Assembly (NCBI GenBank): GCA_903813345.2
Contig: CAIIXF020000001.1
Span: 62,019,885-62,083,884, forward strand
DNA length: 64,000 bases
Reading direction: 5' to 3'
Source of the DNA: Owenia fusiformis
Taxonomy: Eukaryota; Annelida; Polychaeta; Sabellida; Oweniidae
This document shows positions 1 through 11,040 of the stretch, in pieces (the first letter of the stretch is position 1; every line of letters starts with the position of its first letter). The notes below the pieces were generated by a model, which worked only from the letters and a program-made list of their open reading frames with translations, made no database searches and had not been told where the DNA came from. A program made the translations under genes and the position numbers.

Positions 1-842
1 TGATGTATACATTTATATTTCATAGCTTTATCATACACTTTAATGTGTCTGATGTATACATTTGTATGTCATAGCTTTATCATACACTTTAATGTGCCTG
101 AGGTATACATTTATATGTTATAGCTTTATCATACACTTTAATGTGCCTGAGGTATACATTTATATTTCATAGCTTTATCATACACTTTAATGTGTCTGAT
201 GTATACATTTGTATGTCATAGTTTTATCATACACTTTAATGTGCCTGAGGTATACATTTATATGTTATAGCTTTATCAAACACTTTAATGTGCCTAATGT
301 ATACATTTGTATGTTATAGCTTTAACATACACTTGAATGTGCCTGGTGTATACATTTATATGTTATAGCTTTATCATACACTTTAATGTGCCTGAGGTAT
401 ACATTTATATGTTATAGCTTTATCATACACTTTAATGTGCCTGAGGTATACATTTATATGTTATAGCTTTATCATACACTTTAATGTGCCTGATGTATAC
501 ATTTATATGTTATAGCTTTATCATACACTTTAATGTGTCTGATGTATACATTTATATGTCATAGCTTTATCATACACTTTAATGTGCCTGAGGTCTACAT
601 TTATATGTTATAGCTTTATCATACACTTTAATGTGCCTGATGTATACATCTATATGTTATAGCTTTATCATACACTTTAATGTGCCTGATGTATACATTT
701 ATATGTTTTAGCTTTATCATACACTTTAATGTGCCTGAGGTATCCATTTATATGTTATAGCTTTATCATACACTTTAATGTACCTGATGTATACATTTAT
801 ATGTTATAGCTTTATCATACACTTTAATGTGCTTGATGTATA
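1..842. repeat. 49-bp satellite array, block 1
   Basis: Head-to-tail copies of an AT-rich unit repeat every 49 bp. Each carries the recognisable pieces GATGTATACATTTATATG, TAGCTTTATCATACAC and TTTAATGTGCCTGA. Copies differ at a few positions (TGCCTGAGG, TGTCTGATG and TGCTTGATG variants). The block is interrupted at 842 by an insertion and resumes at 1247. The unit is not a multiple of three, so the short reading frames across it are incidental. Confidence 0.97.
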
Positions 843-1246
843 TAAGGGTTATGTACTGGGAGGTTTTGGATACAGGGTTTATCCCAAGGGAAATATGTGT
901 ATCTCCCGAGGGACCGCAGGGACCGAGGGAGATACACATATTTCCTGTGGGATAAATCCTGTATTCAAAACCGACCGTACATAACAGATGTATTTCATAC
1001 TTACTGAGGTTCTAGGTACATCATACCTTATAAAGTTCCAAAATTCCAAAACATACGGTACACGTTTTCTTGTTCTTAAAGATTGCGAGATTTCCCAAAA
1101 ATGTGAAAAAAAATTGAAAAAAAAATTGGAAAAAAAAATTTGAAAAAAAACTTGACAAATAATTTGAAATTTTTTTTAGCGGGACCGGGATGGATACAGG
1201 CTGTATCCATCCCGCCCCGCTCCTCGGTGATAAATCCCTAGATACA
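843..1246. mobile_element. Inserted element with two internal hairpins, inside the 49-bp satellite
   Basis: Non-satellite sequence of about 404 bp splits one satellite unit. Satellite reads ...GATGTATA before it and GTATACATTT after it, so GTATA (838-842 and 1247-1251) may be a 4-5 bp target duplication, although the unit sequence itself makes this ambiguous. Inside is an imperfect hairpin (848-985) whose arms begin GTTATGTAC and end GTACATAAC. An A-rich tract (about 1088-1180) follows, then a second GC-rich hairpin around 1185-1220 built on GGATGGATACAG. No coding capacity is seen. It is probably a non-autonomous element. Confidence 0.6.
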
Positions 1247-2487
1247 GTATACATTTATATGTTATAGCTCCCTCATACAATTTAATGTGTCTGATGTATA
1301 CATTTGTATGTTATGCTTTATCATACACTTTAATGTGTCTGATGTATACATTTATATGTTATAGCTTTATCATACACTTTAACGTGCCTGATGTGAACTT
1401 TTATATGTTAAAGCTTTATCATACACTTGAATGTGCCTGGTGTATACATTTACATGTTATAGCTTTAACATACACTTGAATGTGCTTGATGTATACATTT
1501 ATATGTCATAGCTTTAACATACACTTTAATGTGTCTGATGTATACATTTGTATGTTATAGCTTTATCATACACTTTAATGTGCCTGACGTATACATTTAT
1601 ATGTTATAGCTTTATCATACACTTTAATGTGCCTGATGTATACATTTATATGTCATAGCTTTAACATACACTTTAATGTGTCTGATGTATACATTTGTAT
1701 GTTATAGCTTTATCATACACTTTAATGTGCCTGACGTATACATTTGTATGTCATAGCTTTATCATACACTTTAATGTGCCTGACGTATACATTTGTATGT
1801 TATAGCTTTAACATACACTTGAATGTGCCTGAGGTCTACATTTATATGTTATAGCTTTATCATACACTTTAATGTGCCTGAGGTATACATTTATATGTTA
1901 TAGCTTTATCATACACTTTAAAGTGCCTGAGGTATACATTTATATGTTTGAGCTTTAACATACACTTTAATGTGCCTGAGGTATACATTTATATGTTATA
2001 GCTTTAACATACACTTGAATGTGCTTGATGTAAACATTTATATCTTATGCTTTATCATACACTTGAATGTGCCTGGTGTTTACATTTACATGTTATAGCT
2101 TTATCATACACTTTAATGTGCCTGATGCATACATTTGTATGTTATGCTTTAACATACACTTAAATGTGCTTGATGTATACATTTATATGTTATAGCTTTA
2201 TCATACACTTTAATGTGCCTGAGGTATCCATTTATATGTTATAGCTTTATCATACACTTTAATGTGTCTGATGTATACGTTTGTATGTCATAGCTTTAAC
2301 ATACACTTTAATGTGCCTGAGGTCTACATTTATATGTTATAGCTTTATCATACACTTTAATGTGCCTGATGTATACATTTATATGTTATAGCTTTATCAT
2401 ACACTTTAACGTGCCTGATGTGAACTTTTATATGTTAAAGCTTTATCATACACTTGAATGTGCCTGGTGTATACATTTACATGTTAT
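1247..2487. repeat. 49-bp satellite array, block 2
   Basis: Continuation of the same 49-bp tandem repeat, about 25 copies. Some units carry diverged blocks (for example GATGTGAACTTTTATATG) that recur elsewhere in the array, which suggests amplification of multi-unit segments. It ends abruptly at 2487, where a palindromic element is inserted. Confidence 0.97.
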
Positions 2488-3318
2488 CACAGGCTGGTAT
2501 CGAAATATTTGTCCGCTGTGACGGAGCATGCTATTTTTCATAAAAACACTAAGAATACTTCACGATTTATTTTTTAACTCATATCTTTCGTTATACCATA
2601 CAAAATTACTTACTCCATGCAATGGATATATCATTTGCGGGTAACTTTCACTTCTGTTTGAAGTCCAATTACGCTGGGAAGAAAATCTATTGAAAATGGC
2701 GCCGGAGTATCATAATTCAAAATGTACCATTTCTTGTTTAACTTTCTAATGGCACGACATAGTGACACGATAATATTTACACATGGTTTCAGCATAACTA
2801 TGAAGGTATAAATGAGATGTTGATGTATTTGGTCTTTTTAATTCTTTTATAAAAAATAATGTTAAATTTTTTGTCCGCTGTGACGGAGCAGTTGCAAATG
2901 TAAACTGTGAAAATGCTCCGTCACAGCGGACAAAAAATATTAATATTATTTTTTATAAAAAATTTAAAAAGACCCAATGCATTAATATCTCATTAATACA
3001 TTCAGAGATATGCTGAAAACATATGTTAATATTATCGTGTCACTATATCATACCATTAAAAAGTTAAAAAAGAAATGGTTCATTTTAGAGTTTAATACTC
3101 TGGCGCCGTTTTCAATAGATTTTAATCCTAGCGTTATTGGACATCAAACAGTAGTGAAGGTTACACGCAAATGATATATCCATTGCATGGAGTAAGTAAT
3201 AATCTTTGATATAACGAGACATATGAGTTAAAAAAATAAATCGTGAAGCATTCTTAGTGTTTTTATAAAAAATAGCATGCTCCCTCACAGCGGACAAATC
3301 TTTCGATACCAGCCTGTG
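2488..3318. mobile_element. 831-bp foldback DNA element with 5-bp target duplication
   Basis: The whole segment is an inverted repeat. The left arm (2488-about 2890) begins CACAGGCTGGTATCGAAA, and the right arm (about 2914-3318) is its close reverse complement, ending CCAGCCTGTG. Over the outer 100 bp the arms differ at only a few positions. The motif TTTGTCCGCTGTGACGGAGC occurs at the outer end of each arm and again at the centre, giving four copies in mirror order. The satellite pentamer GTTAT is present on both sides (2483-2487, 3319-3323), as expected of a 5-bp target-site duplication. There is no ORF of useful length, so it is non-autonomous. CAC termini with 5-bp duplications fit Transib-type elements (inference). 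Confidence 0.85.
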
Positions 3319-4215
3319 GTTATAGCTTAAACATACACTTGAATGTGCTTGATGTATTCATTTATATTTCATAGCTTTATCATACACTTTAATGTGCCTG
3401 ATGTATACATTTATATGTCATAGCTTTAACATACACTTTAATGTGTCTGATGTATACATTTGTATGTTATAGCTTTATCATACACTTTAATGTGCCTGAT
3501 GTATACATTTGTATGTTATAGCTTTATCATACACTTGAATGTGCTTGATGTATACATTTATATGTTATAGCTTTAACATACACTTGAATGTGCTTGATGT
3601 AAACATTTATATCTTATGCTTTATCATACACTTTAATGTGTCTGATGTATACATTTATATGTTATAGCTTTATCATACACTTTAATGTGCCTGAGGTATA
3701 CATTTATATGTTATAGCTTTAACATACACTTGAATGTGCTTGATGTAAACTTTTATATCTTATGCTTTATCATACACTTGAATGTGCCTGATGTATACAT
3801 TTGTATGTTATGCTTTAACATACACTTGAATGTGCTTGATGTATACATTTATATGTATAGCTTTATCATACACTTTAATGTGCCTGATGTATACATTTAT
3901 ATGTCATAGCTTTATCATACACTTGAATGTGCTTGATGTATACATTTGTATGTTATGCTTTAACATACACTTGAATGTGCTTGATGTATACATTTATATG
4001 TTATAGCTTTATCATACACTTTAATGTGTCTGATGTAAACATTTATATGTTATAGCTTTATCATACACTTTAATGTATCTGATGTATACATTTGTATGTT
4101 GTAGCTTTAACATACACTTGAATGTGCCTGAGGTCTACATTTATATGTTATAGCTTTATCATACGCTTTAATGTGCCTAATGTATACATTAACTAATATG
4201 TTATAGCTTGTTTAA
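3319..4215. repeat. 49-bp satellite array, block 3
   Basis: About 18 further copies of the 49-bp unit resume in register after the foldback insertion. The array fades out around 4195-4215 in a degenerate last unit. Confidence 0.95.
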
Positions 4216-4527
4216 GGCACTTGAAGTCTAAGATTTGAAAATGTAGCTTTACCTTTTAAAATGAAATATATCACAGCAGTATATTTTGATAACACCTTTG
4301 AGGTCCTTTTTTACACTCTGAAACCAAAGAAGATTGAGAGGGATATACTCGTATATGTAGATTTTGTGAGGGACAGTAAAGTAATCTTGTGAACAGTAAA
4401 TTTGGATGAAATGTAGATGCAATGAAATGAACAGGTACTTAGTGACCAGATATGCTAATCTTGTCTATCTTTATTACCGTATATAGAATAAAAGATGAAA
4501 AATACACAATGAGAAAAGAGACATAAT
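4216..4527. other. Unique AT-rich sequence, nothing recognised
   Basis: No convincing coding exon, RNA gene or repeat structure was seen on either strand. If the TPMT-like gene continues to the left, this would be intronic or distal sequence. Confidence 0.5.
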
Positions 4528-5053
4528 ATGAGGTTATATAATGGTTCATTCTGTATATCGTGTTTATACTCGAGTGGGTATATAATATATTCACAAGTGA
4601 GTGTAGCGAACGAGTGAATATATTATATTCTCACGAGAGTATAAAATGCACGATATACAGATTGAACCATTATATAATCTTATTATGCCACTCTAAGTTC
4701 AATTACAGTTGATTCAAACACAATCATAACAATTATAAAAACCATAAAAATATCCCACAGCCAACTCAGTAAAGCCGATGTTGATCTCGATCCATTTATG
4801 ACGTCACTTGATTCTAGCAAATCATGTGGGAACCATTTATGACGTCACTTGATTCTAGGAAATCATGTGTAACAAACCATACACCTCGTTCTTCGGTCAA
4901 TATTCATTAGTTCCCAGAATGCACTTCTACAGTGGTATACGCTGGAGTGTATACGGTGGAGTGTATACGATGACGATATACCACTCTCCACTGTATATCG
5001 TTGTTATAGACCCATGTTATACAACTGTAATCGGACTTAGAGTGGTATAATAC
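4528..5053. mobile_element. Compound palindromic element (MITE-like)
   Basis: Two inverted repeats share a middle arm. GAGGTTATATAATGGTTCA near 4530-4548 pairs with TGAACCATTATATAATC near 4663-4679. The following TATTATGCCACTCTAAG (4680-4697) pairs with CTTAGAGTGGTATAATAC (about 5036-5053). A related copy of the first palindrome occurs at 9236-9570. The short ORF at 4865-5050 is only the palindrome read through. Confidence 0.65.
4792..4872. repeat. Two-copy 41-bp direct repeat containing TGACGTCA
   Basis: A 41-bp unit (CCATTTATGACGTCACTTG...) occurs twice in direct order at 4792 and 4833 with one or two changes. Each copy contains the palindrome TGACGTCA, identical to a cAMP-response element core. 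It lies within the palindromic element, so a regulatory role is unsupported. Confidence 0.7.
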
Positions 5054-5586
5054 ATGACATATTACATAACATGGTTTATCTTATGAATACCATTGTCTCT
5101 TCTAAATCACCAATGAGTCATAAAGTCATCTTCATTTCTTTTATTGCTAGGATTATTAATAGCTAATTGAATAAATTTGTCTCTGATTCTAGTGAGTTCT
5201 GTGTTTGTTAGAGAGATAGTGACATTTATAGGTTTAATAAATCTTTTAGTGATTATTTAGTTTAGGCAAAATTAGCCATTTATAATCAATATTTTTGCTT
5301 TCATCTCTTGTTATATGTAAGTTTGAGCATTAATTGTAATTGATACATGATGAAATGTCAAACTGTTATTATATACATAGTATGTCATTTCAGATTTAAG
5401 GGGATTATCAAAATAAAGTGGGAATTCTCATATGACACATTATCGCACCTTGACACTCTTTGATTAATTTAACGGATTATACCATGTGATATTACATTAA
5501 TAATTTCATTATGCTAAGCTGTACTCAGTCTATATCTGGTATTTTATACTTTAAAAAATCTTTTTTCCCATTGACTTAACATGGGG
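5054..5586. other. Unique AT-rich sequence, nothing recognised
   Basis: No convincing exon or repeat family was seen. It lies between two palindromic elements. Confidence 0.4.
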
Positions 5587-5667
5587 GAACAAAGGTCCAT
5601 GTGCAGTATGGCAAGTGATTTTAGACAGTCATATCTTTCACCATGAGTACTTTCTGGCCATCAATAC

Positions 5668-5903
5668 AAGTATTAACTATGCCTACTATTCCCTCACTGA
5701 GACTATGACACATGACCCCAGCCTGTCCTATTTCCCATTTCTTATCCAAATTGCTGCTATTCTTCCATACTACATGCATTTACATTTGTAATTAAATTTA
5801 TGTATTTTCTAGCTTAGCCTATAATGCTTTATAAGCGATTGGCAAGCCATTCTTGTAAAACATGATTATGATGAAATAAATTGATAATGTATAAAAAAAA
5901 AAA
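5668..5903 (+). pseudogene. Poly-A-tailed retrocopy (processed transcript 3' fragment) with target duplication
   Basis: The 236-bp insert ends in an 11-A tract (5893-5903) preceded by AATAAA at 5875-5880. It is flanked by the direct repeat ATCAATAC (5660-5667 and 5903-5910; the leading A of the second copy overlaps the tail). This is the signature of LINE-mediated retroposition of a polyadenylated RNA. The opposite arm of the surrounding palindrome (near 7240-7255) lacks the insert and shows the unoccupied site. The parent RNA is not recognised. The visible part looks like untranslated 3' sequence, with no long frame. It could also be a SINE, but no tRNA- or 5S-like promoter head is seen. Confidence 0.7.
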
Positions 5904-6031
5904 TCAATACAGTGGTTTTTATTGAAACAATATGTTTTCTTTCAAGTGAAGTCCCCATGATATCAAAATATAATTCTAACTCTCTAAAAATTATGGATTA
6001 GGACCCCACCTTTGCACTTTTTTTAAAATGT

Positions 6032-6798
6032 TACCCTACTATCACACCAAACTAGTTCTCACTACATTCTCGAAAACGGGCTTCAACTGTGTACGAACGA
6101 AATGGATGTACTTAGAACCGCTTGGGGTCTATTTACAAACTTCATCAAACGTACTTGAACGGATAGGTCCTCTAGAACTTAGAACATGCTCAAAATGCTC
6201 TCGTGGTCGTCACGTTCGACAATTAGAACGAGTTACAACGTACTAACGACGAGACGGACGGAACCATCGAACTTCAATCCTACTAGGGACGTTTTTACAA
6301 CGAGTTGAACTGTCTGAGGATGTATTGAGAACGAGGTAGAAATTATTGCAAAAGGGTTTAAACTGATTAAGAATGTATTAAAGACTGCATATGAACGAGT
6401 TAGCAAAAATATAGCTATCACACCAAACACGTTGCCACTGCTTTCTTCAACACTGGTTTTAAACTGTGTGCGAACGGAATGAACGTAGCTGCAACTTTCT
6501 AAGGACTATTTACGAACTTCATGAACGTTCTCAGACGGGAAGGTGATTTTGGAATTTTGAAATGATTCAAAATTCAATGACGACCGTACTGTTCTGTAAT
6601 CTGGTCATGATGACCTTCTAGACTAAGGGACGCGTTATACGATGTTGCACACCACCGTGGTGCGACCTGAACAAACTGCGAATGAGATGGACGTATTGAA
6701 GACTGTTTATGAACGAAGTAGCTAATTATTTTACGACGTTTTCGTAGAACTGGCAAGAACGGGTAAGAACTAGTTTGGTGTGATAGGGGGGTTAGGGT
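6032..6798. mobile_element. Inner TIR element made of two diverged direct halves
   Basis: The termini are inverted: CTATCACACCAAACTAGTTCT at the left pairs with AGAACTAGTTTGGTGTGATAG at about 6760-6780, with CCCTA/TAGGG just outside. CTATCACACCAAAC also recurs in direct orientation at about 6413, and the sequence after it (AACTGTGTGCGAACG, CTATTTACGAACTTCAT) matches the left half. The element is therefore a diverged tandem dimer of roughly 380-bp halves. No intact ORF and no clear target duplication are seen. Confidence 0.6.
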
Positions 6799-7318
6799 CA
6801 TTTTCTAAAAAGAAGATCTTGTTTTTCTCAATTTAAACATATCAAAAGATTCTTTTACACTATATTAACGAATTATGAAAAGGGGATGCGTATTGAAATC
6901 CGTTAAAGTTAAAAACCACATATCCCATGTTATTTTCCAATAAGGAAATCTCGTGCTATCCATTGTTTTCAGCATAATTTTGGTCATCGAAAATTGTTAT
7001 CTTCAAAACTAGATATTCAATATTGTTCTACTTTTGAAGAAGTTTTAGACCCCTTTTTGAATAATCTTTTCATGCAATAAATACCAGAAAAAGAAGATCC
7101 TCCTGTGAGTAAATAGGTTCAACATTTTTTTCAAAATGTTGACATGGGGTCCCTTGAAATTTTTGAATTGTACGATTGATATTTTATCATTGTGGGTACT
7201 TTACTTGAAATAAAACATATTGTTTTAATAAAAATCACTGTATTTATGCCCAGAAAGTATTCATGCTTCAATATATGACTGTCTAAAATCACTTGCCATA
7301 CTGCACATGGACCTTTAG

Positions 7319-8471
7319 CGATTTTTGAGCAATCAAAACGCCATAACTTCTGGATCGAAATTTGGTTTGCAGATTAGATTCCTGAGAAAATTCTATGCCT
7401 ATGTCATAACTCATACATTGAATTTTGAGAACTTTCTGTGTTGACCTACTCTACGGATATCATACCTCAAAATCTGTAAGAGTAATTAAAAAAAGATGGG
7501 ACATTAATGAAATGGCTGTTTTTAAGCTATGTGATGAAAAAAAGATGAAGGAATAACGACGAATGGTGACAAAGATAATTGACAGAATGTTGGAAATGTA
7601 AGATTTGACCTAGACCTTGACCTTAGCTTTTCAGTGTCCAAAATATTAAAGGAGCTTTGGGGGGCCTCTTCTATTGTAGGCTTTCATTTATTTTGTTTGT
7701 ATCCAGTGTGTATCTCGTATCTTTACAATTCATAATTTTCTTGAGCTCCATAGATTTAACAGAGGGATATCATCATATCGATTTTTTTAAACTTCAAAAC
7801 ATTGTAACTTCAAATCACAATTTGGTTTGTAGATTTGGATTTCTGGAAAAAGTCTACCCTTATTTTATAACTCATACATTAAAGGAGGAGCGACAGATTT
7901 TGGACAGTCATATGTTGAATTTTGGCTATTTTCTGAGGATTTAAACAGGTGCATATGTAAGACCAATGCATTACCTCCAGGAAAAGCACTCATAGAGATG
8001 ATAAATAATTTCGACTTTGAGACAGGGAAGATGCAAACAACTCACCCACATGTTTTTTCTGAAATGTTTTCCTGATTTTCAACCCCTTCCACCCTTGCTT
8101 TTTTAATTTTTTTGCATCAATATGTTGTGTTTTAACACACTATTAACCCCTTTAAAGGAATAAGTGATTCCTTTTAGATAAAGTAGAAAACAATATTTCC
8201 CATGTTATTTTCCCATAGGGAAAACTCATACGATCCATTGCTTTCGGGTTATTTTGATCACCCACAATGGATATCTTCAAAACCCCAAAGGAATGATCTT
8301 CAATCTGGAAATAATATATTTGGACATTTTAATTCAATTTTGGCTCAATAGAAGTCATCTACATTTTAAAGAGCTCTGGTGCCATTCCGCGGCCATCCGG
8401 ATTAAAGTTTCACACCCAGGTGGTAGGGCCCATGGCCATTACCTAATTTATTTGCCTTGAATCTTTTATAC
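7319..8471. repeat. Diverged copies of dispersed repeats
   Basis: The blocks around 7350-7440 and 7800-7940 share pieces such as ATTTGGTTTG(C/T)AGATT, TATAACTCATACATT and TTGAATTTTG in the same order, so they are old direct copies. The block 8130-8290 (TTTCCCATGTTATTTTCCCATAGG) matches 6855-7010. The ORF at 7657-7944 falls in such a copy and is not considered real. This stretch would be TPMT intron 3 sequence. Confidence 0.55.
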
Positions 8472-8601
8472 CTCAAATATGATTATATCATCATCTGGCG
8501 CCTTTCTCTCTGTAAAGTCCAGCTTTGACTCTTTAAAGAAATCTCTAATGGCTTCCTCTTGTATCTCAACGCCTACAGCACAATGACCCTTTTCTGCCAG
8601 C
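8472..8601 (-). CDS. TPMT: TPMT-like gene, coding exon 3 (partial gene)
   Basis: This 130-bp minus-strand exon encodes the part of thiopurine S-methyltransferase that follows the SAM-binding motif. It contributes the last base of Trp63 and then residues 64-106 of the partial protein, starting LAEKGHCAVGVEI and running through EEAIRDFFKES. This aligns well with the family pattern (F/L)A(D/E)(R/K)GH-x-VVGVE, then a helix ending in FF. The family uses SAM to S-methylate thiopurines or other small sulfur compounds in the cytosol. The acceptor is TTTAATCTCAG (just above 8601, with a CTAAAAC branch-like site) and the donor is GAG/GTATAA at 8471. Without splicing the frame stops at once, which confirms the boundary. 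Phase matches exon 2 exactly (TG + G). No later exons could be recognised at lower coordinates, so the C-terminal half probably lies outside the window. Confidence 0.88.
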
Positions 8602-9235
8602 CTGAGATTAAATGTTTTAGAACATAAATCATATGAGGCATCAACATTAAAAATGTTACTACATGCAAATGGTTACTATAGTTACTGACACTGATGTTTG
8701 TCACAAAAATGGTGGCTAGGTGGACTTGGTGGTGCCATAAAAATGATGTTATCATTGTCCAAATTCACACAGCACATCAAGAATGAGAAGAATGAGGTGA
8801 TAGGCATTATTCCTGAACATAAAATCAGTAAACATGGATTCATCTCCATGAAATATATGTACACTAATTCACTTAAGACTCTTCTAAATAGTAATTGTAA
8901 ATTACACTGTCCTTTGAATGATGACAAACTAATGTTCCTTTATTAAGTATTTGATGAACCGTGGATTATTACACTTGGTGCAGGCATTAAGCAATATGCA
9001 AATATCGCACCACTGCTCATAAATAACTTGCTCTTTTCTAATAATGAATGACACACATTCTGTGTTCTTTTAATTGAATTCATTCCGAGCATTTGGAGGG
9101 TATCATTATAAATTCCAATAGAGTAATATCAAGTCGCATTTTATCATTTAATGACTCCCATTGATATTCATGCATGGATACGACAAATACTACAAGAAAG
9201 TGTATCATAATTTATTGCATTAAACATTCATGTAT

Positions 9236-9570
9236 TATGAGGTTATACAATGGTTCATTCTGTATATTCTGTTTATACTCAATTGAATATACTATATCAG
9301 TGATCTCCCCAGCATTAAATTAAAGCACCCACCTGAGATTTTGAAAATAGGCTTGCACCCACCTGAAAATCCATTTGCCCCCACTTGAATATGAGAAAAG
9401 CATGAGAAATGTGCATATTTTGACCAATTCGGTCTGAATTGTGAAAATGAGAATATTGCACTCACTTGAGAAAAAATCCTGTGGAGATCAATTGATTTAT
9501 TCACGAGTGACCGAGAGTATAACGATGTTCAAAATCAACCACTATATGATCTTATCATCCCACTCTTAGA
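9236..9570. mobile_element. MITE-like palindrome with small inserted TIR element
   Basis: The left part (GAGGTTATACAATGGTTCAT) and right part (ATATGATCTTATCATCCCACTCT) are the same family as 4528-4697. The middle, about 9300-9490, is extra sequence whose ends are inverted (TGATCTCC... and ...GGAGATCA) and which contains three CACCCACCTGA-like blocks. It appears to be a second small element inserted into the first. The 70-residue minus ORF here is repeat-derived. Confidence 0.55.
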
Positions 9571-9949
9571 GCTTTATAAAAAGTGCTCAATAAAAAGTTG
9601 ATCTCAATTGAGCAGTTAGTTGAAGAGTTGTATACGCTGCCCAGGAGTTGTAAATGTTATCAAGGAGCTGTACAGTATATCATTCTCAAGAGTTCTATAG
9701 GATGAGTGTTGGTTTTATATTGCAGTTATACAATGCAATTGTACAATCATATAAACATACTATGTCCCGATCTCATGTACATTTACAGAAATACCAGCTA
9801 GAAATGGTACATCTGTTTTTCGGGAGACTCTTCAACAATGCTTTTAATATGATACATACCGCACTGTGTAATATATCAAAACACAGGTAATTGATATGAA
9901 AAATATATGTTACAATAATATTAAATTTTTATTTTTCATTTTTATGTAA

Positions 9950-11040
9950 GAGACGCTCAAAAAACTCCATTGAATTTTAAAGTGCTCATTTTTACCATGT
10001 AAAATGTTGCATTTGGTGATTTCAAAATATGGTAATTTGGTCATAACTTTTTTATTCCCCAGACATCATCACATAGCTCCTTGATATAGTCAATGTTTCT
10101 GGGGGACTAGCATTTGCTCCCCTTCGGGATCTCCACCCCACCCACCTCCCCCTCTGGCCCTCCCTCCCCTTGACACCCCTCGAAAAAAATTGAGAAAAAT
10201 TGTGATTTTCTCAATTTTTTTCATTGACTCATACACTTTGAAAGTGCCCAGAGAGCACCAAATAGCGTTTTAAAATTGTAAAATTTTCTAGGGGGAGTGG
10301 GCCACCCCTCACACCCCAAACAAAACAATTGAAAAGTTCTGCATTTATTTTATGTATCGTCTCAGACACATGTAAAGTGCCCAGACATCATCAAATAGCT
10401 CCTTGATATAGTCGTTGATTCTGGGAGACTAACACTTACTCGCCTTCTTGCATCCCCCACAGAACAATTGACAAAAATTCTGATTTTATTTCATGCATTG
10501 TCTCAGACACTTTTAAAGTGCCCAAACTTCATCAAATAGCACCTTGATATGGTCAATGTTTCATTGGGACAACCCCTTCTCCCCTCTGGCAACCCACCCC
10601 ACTTCACCCTCAAAAAGAATTTGAAAAAAAAATCACATTTTTATTGACTCATTCACTTTAAAAGTGCCCAGAAAGCACCAAATAGCATCTCAAAAGTGTA
10701 AAATTCTCTAGGGGGAGTGGGTCACTTGAAAGTTGCATTTGTTAATGTTAAACACTTTTAAAGTGCCTAGAAGTCACCAAGTGGCAAAATGAAATCATAA
10801 TAAAAACATAAAAATTTCTGGCAGCCCATCCCAAAAACTAAAGCATTCATTTACTCAAACACATTAAAAGTGCTCAGAATTAACCAGACAGCATCTTGAA
10901 TTAGTAAAATTTTCCTTACTGCTCCCTCGAAAATGATTGAAAAAATCTGAATTTCTTATGAATTGATTATATTTCAATCAAAACACCTTGAAAAGGTCCA
11001 GAAATCACTAAATGTGATCTTGAGCTCATAAAAGTTGTCG
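9950..11040. repeat. Degenerate ~100-180 bp tandem repeats
   Basis: A diverged core (AAAGTGCCCAGA..CATCAAATAGC, often followed by CCTTGATATAGTC and then a C-rich block) recurs around 10055, 10240, 10375, 10515, 10660, 10755, 10870 and 10990. The variable spacing and strong divergence indicate an old tandem array. A C-run lies at 11170-11178. Confidence 0.65.

Larger units (their letters stand above)
5587..7318. mobile_element. Compound foldback element (1.7 kb) with nested insertions
   Basis: An outer inverted repeat pairs 5590-5660 (AAAGGTCCATGTGCAGTATG...) with 7240-7317. Pairing continues inward at 5905-6010 with 7140-7255 (AATACAGTGGTTTTTATT against its complement), giving arms of a few hundred bases. 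The left arm is interrupted by a poly-A retrocopy (5668-5903). Between the arms sits a second element (6032-6798) with its own inverted ends. The segment 6855-7010 resembles 8130-8290, so the host repeat is dispersed. Confidence 0.7.

Noticed and set aside
4792-4872. Pair of CRE-like TGACGTCA sites as a regulatory element
   Set aside because: They are a simple 41-bp duplication within a palindromic element and no promoter is nearby.
1-8471. Remaining TPMT exons (WDRG and YDPTKH-type motifs)
   Set aside because: Both strands were scanned for these motifs without success. The 3' part of the gene is presumed outside the window.
9654-9892. Plus-strand 78-codon frame ending in AACACAG/GTAATTG, exon-like
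   Set aside because: Donor-like end but the peptide is unrecognised, and the frame lies antisense within TPMT intron 2. Insufficient support.
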